Counted from the first letter of the stretch, positions 23,936 through 36,338 are shown. The stretch is DNA of 64,000 bases from Mercenaria mercenaria (GCF_021730395.1 NC_069367.1:20768501-20832500); one strand, 5' to 3'. Numbers and translations: made by a program. Notes: generated by a model not told the origin, from the letters alone.

Positions 23936-24008
23936 TAGAGACTGCGGAGCGCCACTGGATTATAGAGACTGCGGAGCGACACTGGATTCTAGAGACTGCG
24001 GAGCACCT
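23936..24008 (+). repeat. 27 bp minisatellite, three units
   Basis: Units carry AGAGACTGCGGAGCG and CACTGGATT, three times in tandem, the last partial. 23766-23935 holds nothing recognisable. Confidence 0.75.
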
Positions 24009-24044
24009 GTGATAAATTAGACTCTGGTATATACCTGATTCAAG

Positions 24045-24175
24045 CAATTTGAATGCAAAGTATATTTAATGTATATTTTTTGTAACCATGGTAATCCTAA
24101 TCGCATATTTTTGCCTAACATGATCACTTTCGGACATGCACAGAAGACCGCTCTAGGTCTACAATGAGTAACATC
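24045..24175. repeat. Dispersed repeat, partner of 4405-4640
   Basis: Shares GTATATTTAATGTATAT, CCATGGTAAT, TCGGACATGC, AGAAGACCGCT and ACAATGAGTAACATCG with 4405-4640. 24176-24505 holds nothing recognisable. Confidence 0.55.
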
Positions 24176-24505
24176 GGATTCCAGACGCTAGTTACTGGTA
24201 TAGAAATACATGATTAAATTTAATAATAATAAATATAAAGCGACTCTATAGTTATGATTAAGGACTACATGAGGTGATATAAACAATCCAATAATGCAAT
24301 TCCAGCAATTAGAGCAGAGCAAGTGCCATTGTTTTTTAAATTATAATATCACACTCAAAACTAGTCCCTTCCACCGTGCTGCAGACCGTGAAATACAAAC
24401 CATTTGAGACTCAAATTTATAATATTTTAAATAAATAATGTAGAGAATGACTGAATCAGGGGCTGGTATTTAACAGCTTTTGAGCACTGCCAAACAATAC
24501 TTCTC

Positions 24506-26389
24506 AACAAGAGCTGTCCGTAAGACAGCACGCTCCTCTATTAGGCGATTTGACAGTAAAATGAATATATGTCTCAATAAGAGACCTCTGCTTTCAAAGG
24601 AAGATACATCAAGGGCGTAGTTCTGTCAAGAACACAAATTAGAGTTATTGGGATTGTTACCACACATGCAGATGATGATGGTAAATATATATTTTGAGTT
24701 TCAAGTCTTTATCTTATATAGTACCAAAGTTATGTCCAGAAAACGAAGTCTGTCAAAAGTTTCAAGTATGACAGGAGCTTAATTCTGTCAATAATACAAT
24801 TAGAATTAAGGGGATTGTAACCACACATGTAGATGATGATTATAAAGAATTTCAAATATTATTAATTTCAAGTCAATATCTTTTAAAGTACTAAAGATAT
24901 GTCTATAAACCAAGCTTTCGAAAAAAATTAACATGAAAATAATTCCAAGTATAACAACTTTGTGACCTTGATCTTGGGTATAATGGATCCAGCCCCTGCA
25001 CATACTTTGTTTGTATGCTGGACAATGTTTATGTGAACTTACAGTAAGATATAAGCAATAGTAACAAAGATATGACAGAAAAACAAAGGTTGCCGAAAAA
25101 CTTTAACCTTAACTAGAATGTGTCTGTAGGACAGAGGCTGTGCCCCCCATTGGTATATTTGTCACAAATAAGGGGCAATAATTCAAATGTTTGCAGTGTT
25201 AATGGGGTTTAGCCTACACAAACATTTTATGAAAAGGGTTCATTATTCTAGACCATATATTTTTTAACTATGAGCATCACAAACAAAAAACCCACTATTT
25301 TGGCTATTTCAAGGGCCATAACTCTGTAATAAGCGCAAAGATTCTCAAGAAGAATGCCAAGTGTGAAAGGTCACATCATGGTAAAGACTCAAGCAAGGTT
25401 TCATAAATTAACATTATATACTTTTTGAGCTAATTAGATGAAAATGTGCATTTTTTTACTATTTCAGGGGCCATAACTTTAAACATAGGGGGTGGAGCTA
25501 GCCAAAAAATAAGGTGTGCGAGTTTATATCATGATAAAGACTTATGCAAGTTTTCAACCATTTATATTAAATACTTTTTGAGCTAGGTGCGTCAAAAGGT
25601 GAACATGTGCATTTTTGACTATTTTAGGGGCCATAACTCTGGAAATAGGGGGCAGAGCCAGATAAAAAATAGAAGGTGCGCAGGTTCATATCATGACAAA
25701 GACTCATACAAGGTTTAATCAATTTATATGAAATACTTTTTGAGCTAGGTGCGTCAAAAGGTGAAAATGGGCATTTTTGCCTATTTCAGGGGCCATAACT
25801 CTAAAAATAGGGGGCAGACCAAAACGAAAAAAATAGGAGGTGCGCAAGTTCATATCATGATTAAGACTTATGCAAGGTTTCATGAATCTATATCAAATAC
25901 TGTTTTAGCTAGGCGTGTCACAAGTTGAAAATGTGCATTTTTGACTATTTCAGGGGCCATACTTCTAAAAATAGGGGGTGGAGCCAGACGAAAAATAGGA
26001 AGTGCGCAAGTTCATATCATGATAAAGACTCATGCAAGGTTTCATCAATTTATATCTTTTTGAGCTTGGCGCGTCACGAACTTCGGACGGACGGACGGAT
26101 GGACGGACGCACGCACGGACGGACGGACGCACGGACAAGACCAAATCTATATGCCCCCCACCACTCATGGGGGGCACAAAAATAACCTAAGTATAACACC
26201 TTGGTGACCTTGACTTTGGGTATAATGGGCCCAGCCCCTGCACATACTTTATTTGTATGCCGGACAACGTTTATGTGAAGTTACAGTAAGAAATAAGCAA
26301 TAGTAATAAAGATATGACAGAAAAACAAAGGTTGCCGAAAAACTTTAACAAAGAAGAATAACCCACCTATTCTCCGAATAGTGGAGCTA
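24506..26389 (+). mobile_element. Tandem-core element (CTGTC family), host of a nested insertion
   Basis: 5' end AACAAGAGCTGTCCGTAAGA with hairpin GCTGTC/GACAGC. Cores match 1-1221 in the same order. The 3' end TATTCTCCGAATAGTGGAGCTA is the same as that copy's. The 180 bp core series is split at 25111 and resumes at 26179 with AAATAACCTAAGTATAAC. Confidence 0.85.
25111..26178 (+). mobile_element. Nested tandem-core element (ACTAGAA family)
   Basis: The 5' end AACTAGAATGTGTCTGTAGG is followed by GTGCCCCCCAT. About six cores of roughly 150 bp match 7491-8886. GGACGGACGGACGCACGGAC-type repeats precede the 3' end ATGGGGGGCACAA. The 5' GTGCCCCCCAT is the exact reverse complement of the 3' ATGGGGGGCAC. 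Confidence 0.9.
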
Positions 26390-27533
26390 AAAATGGGAAA
26401 ATCCAATGCTTACTTTTGCAGAAGACGAAATATGAGCGAACGTCTGTTGACTGCTTGATTACAAAAATTGAAAATTAACTTACAAGAGTACTTAAATGAT
26501 TTTTCACATTAGCTAACTTACCTGCTTTTGTGTTCGGCATTAAATTTTCTACATTCCATCTTCGGTTTGTTGATCAACTTAAATATATGATGGCTGTAAT
26601 AACACTCCTCTCTTTTGATAGATACATCCAATCCTCTGTAAAATCACTGGATTCAACATTGAAACGTTAAGTAAAACATGTTAAAAGCTATCGGGGCTCA
26701 ATCCATTGATCTTTTAAGACATAGACGGTTACCAACAAACTTTATACAAAAGTTACAGGTAAATAATAGTAATGTATGCAAGTTGGCGTGCGTAGCAGCC
26801 GAAAAAAACAACAAAGAACGGACATTCAAATGTATTTTGATGTAATGAAAAATGCAAACTTTGCCGAAAAAAGGGGAGTGCGATCTCACCCATCGCATCC
26901 TAACCCTTGGCTGCGTCCTTGCTTAAGAGGCCAAGACTTGGATGTTTTTACAATGTAACGATTTCATGAAATTAATGTAACAGTATGTACAGTACTTGGT
27001 GTATCTAGTTAAGCTTACGTCATGTTCTGTTTCTCACATTGTGAAATATTTATTTTACCGTTTTTTTAAAACCAAGATAAAGATTCACTGAATAAAAATA
27101 GCGGATTAAGTTGAGAAAAAAATTTCTCAGCCATGGCCTTAAACTGTCCAACCGTTATTTGGGAAAAACATTTTAGTTTTGCGTGCTTTGTTGGCAAATA
27201 AAACACGGTTTTGATTTCAGTTGAGCACATCTAAGGTAAAATCCTTCTTTGTTTATATAAAAGAAAATCTTAAAAGTGTTAGAATTTGTAGTATAACTGT
27301 TTTATGCTGCATTATCAGAATGTGTTCATGAAGTTCATGCGAGGGAGAAAGTTTGTAAACAAGTTTGTTTCATATTATAAAAAGAACAATCTTGTGAAAT
27401 TTATACAGACGGCGTGTAGCAAAAGAACAATACAAGCGACGTTTAAAATACTAAACCGTACAGTCTTTAGGTATGAAAGAACAAGACATAATTATGCAAT
27501 AAACAACGAACATATATAATAATAATGATATAA

Positions 27534-27534
<1 letters not shown>
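26390..27534. other. No convincing gene
   Basis: A 57-codon plus-strand frame starts near 26679 (MLKAIGAQSIDLLRHRRLPT) and passes a GTAAAT donor-like site at about 26760. It may be a 5' exon, but nothing else supports it. The rest is AT-rich and unique-looking. Confidence 0.35.

Positions 27535-27564
<30 letters not shown>
27535..27564 (+). repeat. (AAT)n microsatellite
   Basis: About ten perfect AAT units. Shorter AAT runs also occur near 43215-43250 and 46861-46882. Confidence 0.9.
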
Positions 27565-27789
27565 TAGTTTTTCATATCATTTTATGTTTGCCCAAAACTG
27601 AAATTCTTCAATTTCTTCAATATCTGCTTTCCCCTTGCATGTTATGTCATAATATGATGCAAACATTTGCCGAAGTTGCCGAAAAAGGTTGTTATTCAGC
27701 TTCGCGATATCTACCACATTATCCGGTCGCTACTCATGCTTCACGTTTGTACGAATCGGCTTCATATTCTTTCTCATAGTGACGAACTC

Positions 27790-28090
27790 GTGTTACACGT
27801 GTAGGCCTGTTTGAGGCAAGTTTTCGTCCATTGGTGTACATCAAATTTAGAATTTCACAATTGGTTTTACATTTGTATTGATGTTTTCATTTTTATATTT
27901 GTGACCAAAACAATGATTTTACATTTGTGACGTTTTTATGACATTGGTGACCAGCGTCTTTTTTACGTTTACAATTACTAGGTTTCACGTTCGTGAAAAG
28001 TTTGTACATTTGCTGTTCAATCATTTCACATTTATGACTGTTTTCACATTTGTAACCATTTTTACATTTGGGGGTCCTACACGTGTATAT
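27790..28090. repeat. Degenerate short-unit repeat with inverted ends
   Basis: Many variants of TTTTACATTTGTGACC (about 16-18 bp spacing) lie between TTACACGTGTAGGCC on the left and GGGTCCTACACGTGTA on the right, which are inverted to each other. It could be a MITE that gained an internal minisatellite. 27565-27789 holds nothing recognisable. Confidence 0.5.
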
Positions 28091-28317
28091 AAAGCAGCAA
28101 GGAAATTAATATTTGGTTTGTAGACATATCGTGGCATATACACGCTTGTTTGTACTGCTAGGCTGATCTGGTGTTTCGTAAATTTGTGTTGGTGATTGGT
28201 TCGTATATACAAAATGACTATTTTTCAAGTATGTCTTCACGAGGAAACAGAATATTTGATTTTGTGGTGATACATCCTTCTGTTTAATGTCACAACGATA
28301 CATACGGATAAATACTC

Positions 28318-28490
28318 AGGTGACCCTACAGGCACGGGTGGGTACCTGGATGGAAGTACTGATCTTCCTTAAGCCAGCTGGTTCAGTTACTCGCATGAAA
28401 GAATACTACACCTCTAGCGAGGTTTTGAACCCACAGAGGCCAGGGTAAGAGTCAGAGAAGCCCCTTACGGCTTAATCAGTGCCGTTCCAG
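28318..28490 (-). mobile_element. SINE relic (same type as 30300-30566)
   Basis: Shares CAGGTGACCCTACAGGCACG, GATCTTCCTTAAGCCAGCTG and GCGAGGTTTTGAACCCACAG with the family in 30300-30566 at moderate identity. The tail end is lost. Confidence 0.55.
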
Positions 28491-29256
28491 TAGTTTTATA
28501 CAGAAGTATATTTGTGCTTATTTTGGCAACAAAAACAGATACAAATGTATAAAGAAGGTTGGTGGACGGAAAGTTTTAAAAATAGCGTAAGATCTCTTTG
28601 AGAAAGGAAGATATTTTGAGACTAGTTCAACGTCATTTCATTGTTTGTATCGAAAATTCTGCTAGTCATTTACCATCTTGGACCAAAATAGAATCACTAT
28701 GTAGGCGAGAACATAGGACTTGATTTGTTATCAAAATTGCTTTTTAACGCATGTCCACAAGGAAAAAAGTGTTGTCAGCAAAGAAAGAAGCTTGCGACCA
28801 TTTATAAAATCGGGACGGGTAGCTTTTTAATTATTTAAAATTATTTAACGAATCTCGCCGCAACAGATGAAAAAATTAAAAACACATTCTGAAAAGGGGA
28901 TATATCTGGGTGCTGAATGTTTGGTTGGTTGAATTGATTGAGAAAATGACAATACTGGGCGACACAATAAAATAAACATAAAAAGTGTTTTGTGTTCGTG
29001 TGTTGATGTTGTGGGTTGGGACAAGGGGGAATGTGAGTGGGGTTATATGACAGGATATAAACACAGGATATCAAGAAACACAAGTAATTATAATATTTCT
29101 TTATTTGTTTTAAGAGGGATAGGTGTCTATCTGGGGTGGGTGGGGGGAAGTTATGTTTAGACGCGAAAGAATACAATATTAAGGAACACAGCAAACTAAA
29201 GCAAGAGCTATTGGAGGACAACAACGCTTGACTTTTCAAAGCCTTGTCACTAAAAC
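28491..29256. other. No gene seen
   Basis: The 150-codon minus-strand frame at 28841-29293 is Ser/Pro/His-rich, lacks splice signals and runs over the terminus of the next element, so I treat it as chance. Confidence 0.45.
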
Positions 29257-30192
29257 AACTAGAAATGTGTCCATGGGACACAGATGCCCCCACTACATGA
29301 CATTAAATTGACAATTTTTTCCCAGGTCAAGGACCAGAACTCCTACAATACTGAATGAATCCGGATGCGAAACCCCAGGTGCACAACTGCACATGCTGAC
29401 CAACATTCCTGTAAACTTTGGTGACTCTGGGTCAAATACTTTTAGAGCTACGCACGACACAACATTAAAATGACCCATTTCTAACTAAGTCAGTGGCTAT
29501 AACTCCTACACGACTGAATGAATCCGGACGCGAAACCCCAGGTGCACAACTGCATATGCTGACCAACATTCCTGTAAACTTTGGTGATTCTAGGTCAAAT
29601 ACTTTTGGAGCTATGCGCGACACAACATTAAAATGACCAATTTTTTACTAAGTCAGGGGCCATAACTCCTACATGACTGGATGAATCCGGATGCGAAATC
29701 CCAGGTGCACAACTGCACATGCTGACCAACATTCCTGTAAACTTTGGTGACTGTAGGTCAAATACTTTTGGAGCTATGCGCGACACAACATTAAAATGAC
29801 CAATTTTTTACTAAGTCAGGGGCCATAACTCCTACATGACTGGATGAATCCGGACGCAAAACCCCAGGTGCACAACTACACATGCTGACCAACATGCCTG
29901 TAAAGTTTTGTGACTCTAGGTCATATACTTTTGGAGCTAGGCGCGACACAACATTAAAATGACCAATTTTTACAAAGTCAGGGGCCATAACTTCTACATG
30001 ACTGAATGAATCCGGACGCGAAACCCCAGGTGCACAACTACAAAATGCTGACCAACATTCCTGTAAATTTTTGTGAATCTACGTCAAATACTTTCAGAGC
30101 TACGCACGACACAACATTTTCGGACGGGCGGACGGACAAGAGCAAATCTATATGCCCCCCCCCCCCCCCCCCCCAAAGTGGTGGGGGCATAA
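29257..30192 (+). mobile_element. Tandem-core element (ACTAGAA family, third lineage)
   Basis: 5' end AACTAGAAATGTGTCCATGG with hairpin GTGTCC/GGACAC, then ATGCCCCCAC. Five cores of about 170 bp share GATGAATCCGGACGCGAAAC, CCAGGTGCACAACT and TGCTGACCAACATTCCTGTA. A GGACGGGCGGACGGAC run and TATGCCCCC...GTGGTGGGGGCATAA close it. A run of about 18 C sits inside the terminal hairpin. Confidence 0.9.
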
Positions 30193-30299
30193 TAAAATAG
30201 TGAAAACATTGGGCATAAACAACTACAAAAGGGGCAACACTAGTCGTAGAACTTTGACCCTGTATGATGCTCAATAACACGAAGAAGCAACATCAAAAA

Positions 30300-30566
30300 A
30301 CTTTATTTTTGTTTTTGTTTGGTTTAACGTCGCATCGACACAATTATAGGTCATATGGCGAATTTCCAGCTTTGATGGTGGATGAAGACCCCAGGTGCCC
30401 CTCCGTGCATTATTGCGTAACAGGCGGGCACCTGGGTAGAATCACCGACCTTCCGTAATTCAGCTGGATAGCTTCCTCACATGAAGAGTTCAACGCCCCG
30501 AGTGAGGCTCGAACCCACATCGATGAGGGGCAAGTGATTTGAAGTCATCAGTTACGGACGCCCCTA
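30300..30566 (-). mobile_element. tRNA-related SINE, full-length-looking
   Basis: Reading plus, it has the inverted tail GTTTGGTTTAACGTCGCATC, the body AATTATAGGTCATATGGCGA, CCCAGGTGCCCCTCCGTGCA and ACCGACCTTCCG, and ends with the inverted B box GAGGCTCGAACCCACATCGA and GGGGCAAGTGATTTGAAGTC. The tail is the same TTTAACGTCG type as in the other SINE family here. Confidence 0.75.
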
Positions 30567-31997
30567 CATCAAGAAACACAAGGAAAGAAACGTAAAAAAC
30601 TGTTTTACAGGAATCAAGTAACATAAGAAACTAAAAGCAAAAATGATTTCAGTTGAGTTTGTATGTGAGGGTGAAGGGTCAAAAACAGACAAACGGACAC
30701 ATATGTGTATAAACAGCATTTCTCTACCCCCACCCCACTCCCCCTCCCCTAACCCCCACACCACACCACGCCACAACCACCCAACCCCCTTCCATTTCAC
30801 ATCAGGAAATAACAAAATATATACAAGATATTTAAAAGAAACAAATCTTTTATTTATCATAATCAGTCTTCACCAGCAGCATTATCATCATCATCAAATA
30901 GATAGGATACAATTCTATTCAAAATACATAACAAGCCATTTATTTTACTTTACTTGTGAACAAAATATGCACCACTTAAGGTTGTTTTTTTCTTCTTCCT
31001 AACTGACACTGATTTACTTCAGTAAATAAAGTTATTCGCCAAATGAAAATGACCGTTTTTTTTTCTCAAATGGGAAGCAATAAAAACACAAGAAAAAGGG
31101 TGTAAAGTTTTGCCCGAAAGTTTATCAGATCTGCATTATTATCATCATTTGGATATCTTTTGACAAAGAGTTCATTGTTGATAAGGTTTCAAATAATTAT
31201 ATTTAAGCAGTGCCCTCGTTTGACGTTTCCTGAAACATATTTATACTTCAAAACACATGACAAAATGTTTTTGTAAAAATCATCATAAAAAAACGTCACT
31301 TTTACAAATTCCACTTTATTCCCCTTTTCATTAATAACGACAGGAAATTCCACTTTCTGTCGGTTCCCAAATCCGCTAATGAGGAAAGATGGGTCCTACA
31401 TTTCATGTAAAACGCTATAAACATAATTTTTTGTGGGAAAAAACAAAAAGCATGTAAGTTATAAAAAATGACATTTTATTAGGAACAAAAATAAGTGATC
31501 AAGATGTGTTCACACCATCATCATCAGAAATGTATATGTCATCCAAAAACGGTATTTCATTCACGTTTAAATATTTTTAGCCAATTCATTTTGGATAGTC
31601 TGGTGTTTTCCCCCAAAATGTAATTAACAATGTATTTTCCTCCGTTTAAACTTGACAGGTGTTACGATAGATACCTCTCTTCACCCAAAGAAAATCGTAC
31701 CTTGACCTTCACCCGCTTGCTTATTATTACCAGTAATTCCTTTGTCTGTCTGTCTGTCTGGCTACTGTTATCTATTATATGCCTCCCATGAATTCCGAAA
31801 GACAACAAAATTGGTTATATAGTTGTCTTTTTGTTTTTAGGTCAGTCTGTCTATCTGTATGAGTGTATGCATGTCATAAAAGTACGTCTATTCCATATAC
31901 ATGTTTTTCTTCAGATAAAGGGGGCAGTTTTTGATATGTTCAGAGTGTACGGCAACGGTTCCGTTATATCCATCTGGGAAAATGTCTTGTCACTTTT
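30567..31997. other. No gene seen; C-rich tract and (TCTG)n
   Basis: A CCCCAC/CACC-rich tract lies at 30725-30795 and a (TCTG)n run at 31741-31762, followed by ATATGCCTCCCATGAATTC. The last resembles a worn 3' end of a tandem-core element. An acceptor-like CTTCAG near 31915 precedes a short open frame that is too weak to call. Confidence 0.4.
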
Positions 31998-32093
31998 GTC
32001 AGTATGTTTGCATTGTCATTTGTCAGTACGTTTGCATTGTCATATGTCAGTACGTTTGCATTGTCCTTTGTCAGTATGTTTGTATTGTCATAT
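31998..32093 (+). repeat. 27 bp minisatellite, 3.5 units
   Basis: Units are GTCAGTACGTTTGCATTGTC plus a 7 bp variable spacer. The units are near-identical. Confidence 0.85.
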
Positions 32094-32219
32094 AATTATG
32101 CTGAAGCTAACTACCCTTTGAAATTACTACATATTATTTGACATAATTAGAATTTTGTTCCAACAGTAGAATATGTACATTATAGATTTACAAAGCAACA
32201 GATTTTGTAGCATCACCTG

Positions 32220-32345
32220 CTGATATCAAGAACAAAGTGCATTGCCCAAACATACGCAACAATGGGAGTGACCAAGATTCGAACCCAGGACCTTCGCCCC
32301 GTAGGAAAGCGTCCTAGCCCTCTCGACCAATGCTTTAACGTAAGT
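32220..32345 (-). mobile_element. tRNA-derived SINE, third type
   Basis: On the minus strand there is an A-box-like TGGTCGAGAGGGCTAGGACG, an anticodon-arm-like TTTCCTACGGGGCGAAGG and the B box GGTTCGAATCTTGGTCACTC, then a body with GCAATGCACTTTGTTCTTGA. The intact tRNA-like fold with a non-tRNA 3' extension suggests a SINE rather than a tRNA gene. Confidence 0.6.
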
Positions 32346-33792
32346 TTCACAAGCACGCACTGTACCTTACAACAAGATACAGCGATGTAAGTGGTCGTGT
32401 ATAAGTAACTCCATATCGAAATCCTAGCCAAACCCTTCAGCAAGACGGGCTTTACAGTACTGGACCACACAAACTCATCCTCTCGTCACAACTTCAAATG
32501 TTTTTCATTTGGAAATTCCCACCTCTTATGTGAGCTACGCAACTTTGCTTTATCAATCATAAAGGAACATTTCTACTGTAGGGTTATCAAAAGTATAATA
32601 CTGAGGAAACCGCGCATGTATCAGAATGATCAAGGAGTAGTTATGTAGCATCAAATCGTTACCATGGTCACCACTGAAAACGCATAACCAACCTTTTGTT
32701 ACTTTGATGGATTTCAAAATCACTAAATGCAAGAATTCATATTCATGTACCAGAAATACTGGGGAAAAATGATAAATTACTGGTGCAATCAGAAAGGCAT
32801 AATTTGAGCAACAAATAAAACGCCGAAAAATGATGGGATGAAAAAAGACAGTGTCTAGAAGGAAACCAGCAAAAAAATGCAAATATGACATTTTGTGTCA
32901 ATTGTAATACATGTATATATGTTTCTCTTTAAAACCTCAGTTTTAATAGGTTCATTAATTTCAAAGCTGAATGTCCGTCATAGCATCCTATGTCGAAGAT
33001 GTAAAATAATTTGATATGTAATTCTGTGTAAACACTGTTCAACTTTCTATAATGGAAGCTGACCATAACTCTTAGGGGCCCAAATATTTGACATATACTA
33101 GTTACATGTTTAGACAAAGAAACACTGGTAATAATAATTTCATAATTGCGAGCCAGCAGTATCTGAGCAGAAGATTCGAGTATTAGAAAATTCCCATTAG
33201 TTTGGAAATGCCGCCAAAGCTAGGGGAAAAAAAAACATTGTTAATTGTTTTAATTGGGAAAAAATATCCTCACATATATCTAAATAAATCAAAATTTCTT
33301 TTTATATTTACTGTAGCACTTTCAGTGCGCAGACATTTAGTCAAGATTTGACGTGACCTCTCTTGCTTTCATTACCTTTCTTTTGGAATTAAAAAATTTT
33401 GTAAATACATCCCAAAGTTGAAAAGAAGCAAAACTGTTGAAAGTCTACAAAAAAGACAACAAAACTTAGCAATCATTTCTCATTTGGGATTTTGTTTTAA
33501 ATAGGAATGAATGGTAAAGTGTCTGCCAGTTAATTTTCAGTCAAAAATTCATTTCAAATAAATGTAACACTTATTCTATAAAACGAACCTTATGATAACT
33601 GAAGACAAAACGGGGAAGTACATGTAATTGCCATATCTATAGTCCAACTAGAACATCAATATTCGAGGGACTATGACATATATCAAAAGAAATATTTCAA
33701 TATATAATTGCTGTCTTATATCCAATTGCAACCGAAGACACCGTGTAAAAATATGGCCTATATACTTTATACTATAAATAAATTCTGTTATC
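32346..33792. other. No gene seen
   Basis: AT-rich, unique-looking. Minus-strand frames of 62-112 codons here lack splice signals or motifs. Confidence 0.4.
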
Positions 33793-34140
33793 AACAAGAG
33801 CCATGTGGGACCAAAACAATAAAGGGGAATAATTCTGTAATGAATCAATTATGCTTCCGTACAATATACTACTCAAAAGCCTGGTCACTAAAAGAGTTAA
33901 AGGCTCATAATGTCTCTGTTTAAAATTTGAACAGTAAATATGCATTTAATCTAAATGGGCAATTGCTTTATCTGTTTTTGGCCTTATGGAACTTTAAATA
34001 GTGGAAAAGGGGGCTCAACTTATGAAAACACAAAAACGAGTAGTTGAACTTTAGCAATGCGCATGATTAAGTGTGTGAAATTTCAATCCATTCTCATTAG
34101 TTGTTACCGAGATAGCAGCAAATTTACAACAAATAATCAT
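33793..34140 (+). repeat. Worn tandem-core element fragment
   Basis: The 5' end CAACAAGAGCCATGTGGGAC is recognisable. Two worn cores (GGGGAATAATTCTGTAATGA, GTGTGTGAAATTTCAATCCA, TTGTTACCGAGATAGCAGCA) follow. No 3' hairpin is seen before the next element starts. Confidence 0.55.
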
Positions 34141-34666
34141 AACAAGAGCTGTCCATAAGATAACGTGCTCGAATATTCTACAGGTTCTACGTCAAACAAG
34201 GGTTATGCTCGACAAACTTTATGTAACTGAGTTACAACATAACGTGCATGCAAAACTTCAATCAAATTTTTTTTATCAAACAGAGCCATAATTTCAATTA
34301 ACTTTAAGTAAGAGTTGTCTAACTTAGTTCTCTGAGTAGGCGTTATGACTGGAAAGCAATGTGTGGAGTTTCAATTCAGTACACGTAGTTATTATGGAGA
34401 TATTGCTTGACAGTTGCACGCAAACCTTAAACTAAATTTTCTATGTCCAAAAAGGGCCATAATTTTAATTAGACGCAACCAAGAGTTATCAAACATTGTT
34501 AAGTCAGTCTTGTGTATAGTTTCAATCCAATACACGCAACAGTTACCGAGATATGAACTTGCACGCAATACTTTAACCAAGGTGTGATGCCGACACCGGC
34601 ACCGACGCCAACATCAACGCCCGAGTGGGCAGAATAGCTCTCACTATACTTCGAAAAGTCAAGCAA
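34141..34666 (+). mobile_element. Tandem-core element (CTGTC family), short and worn
   Basis: 5' AACAAGAGCTGTCCATAAGA, then GCTCGAATATTCT. About three cores, then GATGCCGACACCGGCACCGA. The 3' end ACTATACTTCGAAAAGTCAAG is a worn form of the usual hairpin. Confidence 0.75.
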
Positions 34667-34994
34667 GATGTGCATAATTTTGTACAAGTGCACAACAGAC
34701 ATTTTAGTACAAACTAGATTGCAAAATTCTGTTTCTTTCGTCTTTCTTGAATATGTCTTGTTATTCCTGCCGGGAAGTCGAAAAGAGAATATAGAAATGC
34801 TTTTCTTATATCTGTATCTCCGCCCATCTGTCTGTCCCCCCTTACACCCACCTCCCATCCAGAAGCAAATTTGAAAAAAAAAAACCAGTGTCTTATATTT
34901 CTTTCATAAAATGGAGGATAATCTTATCAAAATGAAATCTAGAGTTATGGAACTTTGTTCATACTTTTGGAATTTAAAAACATTAAAGACTAGA

Positions 34995-35141
34995 AGAATC
35001 TTTCACTGTTTGAAGGTGTGGATAGAAATATCTGGCCCGAGGGTAACTGTTAAGATGGTAACGAGAATCTGCCGCGTTACCCCAAAAAGTAACCTAAGAG
35101 CCAGATATTTCCATCTGCACCTTCAACTAGTGATAGATTCT
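34995..35141. mobile_element. Inverted-repeat MITE, copy 1
   Basis: AGAATCTTTCACTGTTTGAA near the left end mirrors TTCAACTAGTGATAGATTCT at the right; inner arms GAAATATCTGGC / GCCAGATATTTC. Shared sequence continues past the right end (TTTTTCTTGCAT), so the true element may be longer. Copy 2 is at 36339-36486. 34667-34994 and 35142-35420 hold nothing recognisable. Confidence 0.65.
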
Positions 35142-35420
35142 TTTTCTTGCATGTCGTATACTTCAATCGATATCAGAACTAAAGTAAAACAAAATGCTTT
35201 TTCTTTTAAGCTCGTTTTTATAATAGTAACGTATGAATTTACGCATTAATTCATAAACTACAATACGTGAGTGAGCTTACATACCGGGGTGTCAGACGAG
35301 TTATTCTAACACTGGCAAAAACACGGGGAAGTCCTGTCTGGCATGCAAGAAAAATGTAAAGTATCGTACACTACTGAAACACTGAATCACTGGCAGTCGT
35401 AAACAGAACTGTGCTCATAA

Positions 35421-36300
35421 ACTAGATGGGTGTCCATAATACACTAATGTCCCCACTTCCTGTCACTGTACATGGATTTTCATGATTCTGATGTGAAATA
35501 ATTTTTAGATATATGCAACACAACTTTTCAGCACTTTAAATTTTATAGTATGTGTATTTTTCAAAAGGGTTAATGGAAATAACTCTGGTCTGCCTGGAGA
35601 AATTCAAAATAGAATACCAGATGCACAACTCCACATGCTATACAACAGTCCTCTAAAGTTTTATGACTCTAGGTCAAATACTTTTAAAGATACAAATGTA
35701 CATGGGACGCAAACGTTGATGCCCTTAATGCATATTTTTTTCTAAGTCAAGGGCCATAAGTCTAGTCTTGCAAAGTGAAATGTGAAAACTCAGGTTTACA
35801 AATGCATATACTTAATAAAATTTCTAAATGGTATGCTATATAACAAACCCCTAATGTTTTATGACTCTTAAGATAAATACTTAACTGAGATACATGGGAC
35901 TCAAACTTGTATGTCCTTTATGAATATATTTTGACGATCAAGGACCATAACTCTGGTCTGACAGATAGAAAATCCGAACAAAACCCCTTGTGCAAATCTT
36001 CATACGCTGAATAATATTCCCATGTTTTGTGACCCTCGTTTGAACACGTTTTAAGATACTTGCAACACAAACTTTTATCCCCTTTAATTCATATGTTTTT
36101 ACTAAGTTAAGGGCAATAACTCTAATCTGGCTGAGTAAAATCTCTAACAAAACCCAAGGTGAACAACTTAACATGCTGAAGGATATTCCTGTAATGTTTC
36201 ATAATGCTAAGTTAAATACCTTTTGAGATACATGCGACCCAAACTTTTAGACCCTTTTTATGCATATTTGACTATGTCAAGGGTCAAAACTCTGGTCTGG
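35421..36300 (+). repeat. Worn tandem-core element (ACTAGAA family)
   Basis: It begins AACTAGATGGGTGTCCATAA, a worn 5' end, then about five cores of roughly 150 bp matching 3199-3965 and 29257-30192 (ATGACTCTAGGTCAAATACT, AAGGGCCATAAGTCT). The 3' hairpin is missing. Confidence 0.6.
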
Positions 36301-36338
36301 GCCTGCGATGATTGTAGTATGTTTAGTATAGTTATGTA

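Noticed and set aside
1-26389. CRISPR-like array reading of the regularly spaced repeats
   Set aside because: Units of 130-180 bp have diverged cores with no unique spacers, in a eukaryotic context with SINEs and splice sites.
28841-29293. 150-codon minus-strand open frame, the longest in the window
   Set aside because: Ser/Pro/His-rich text from CT-rich DNA, no splice signals, and it runs across the 5' terminus of the element at 29257.
30643-31002. 119-codon plus-strand frame
   Set aside because: Driven by a CCCCAC-rich tract; histidine/proline low-complexity.
31916-31980. Short exon after a CTTCAG acceptor
   Set aside because: No convincing donor, and it runs into the 27 bp minisatellite.
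32220-32345. tRNA gene on the minus strand
   Set aside because: A and B boxes are present, but there is no clean acceptor stem and it continues into SINE-like sequence.
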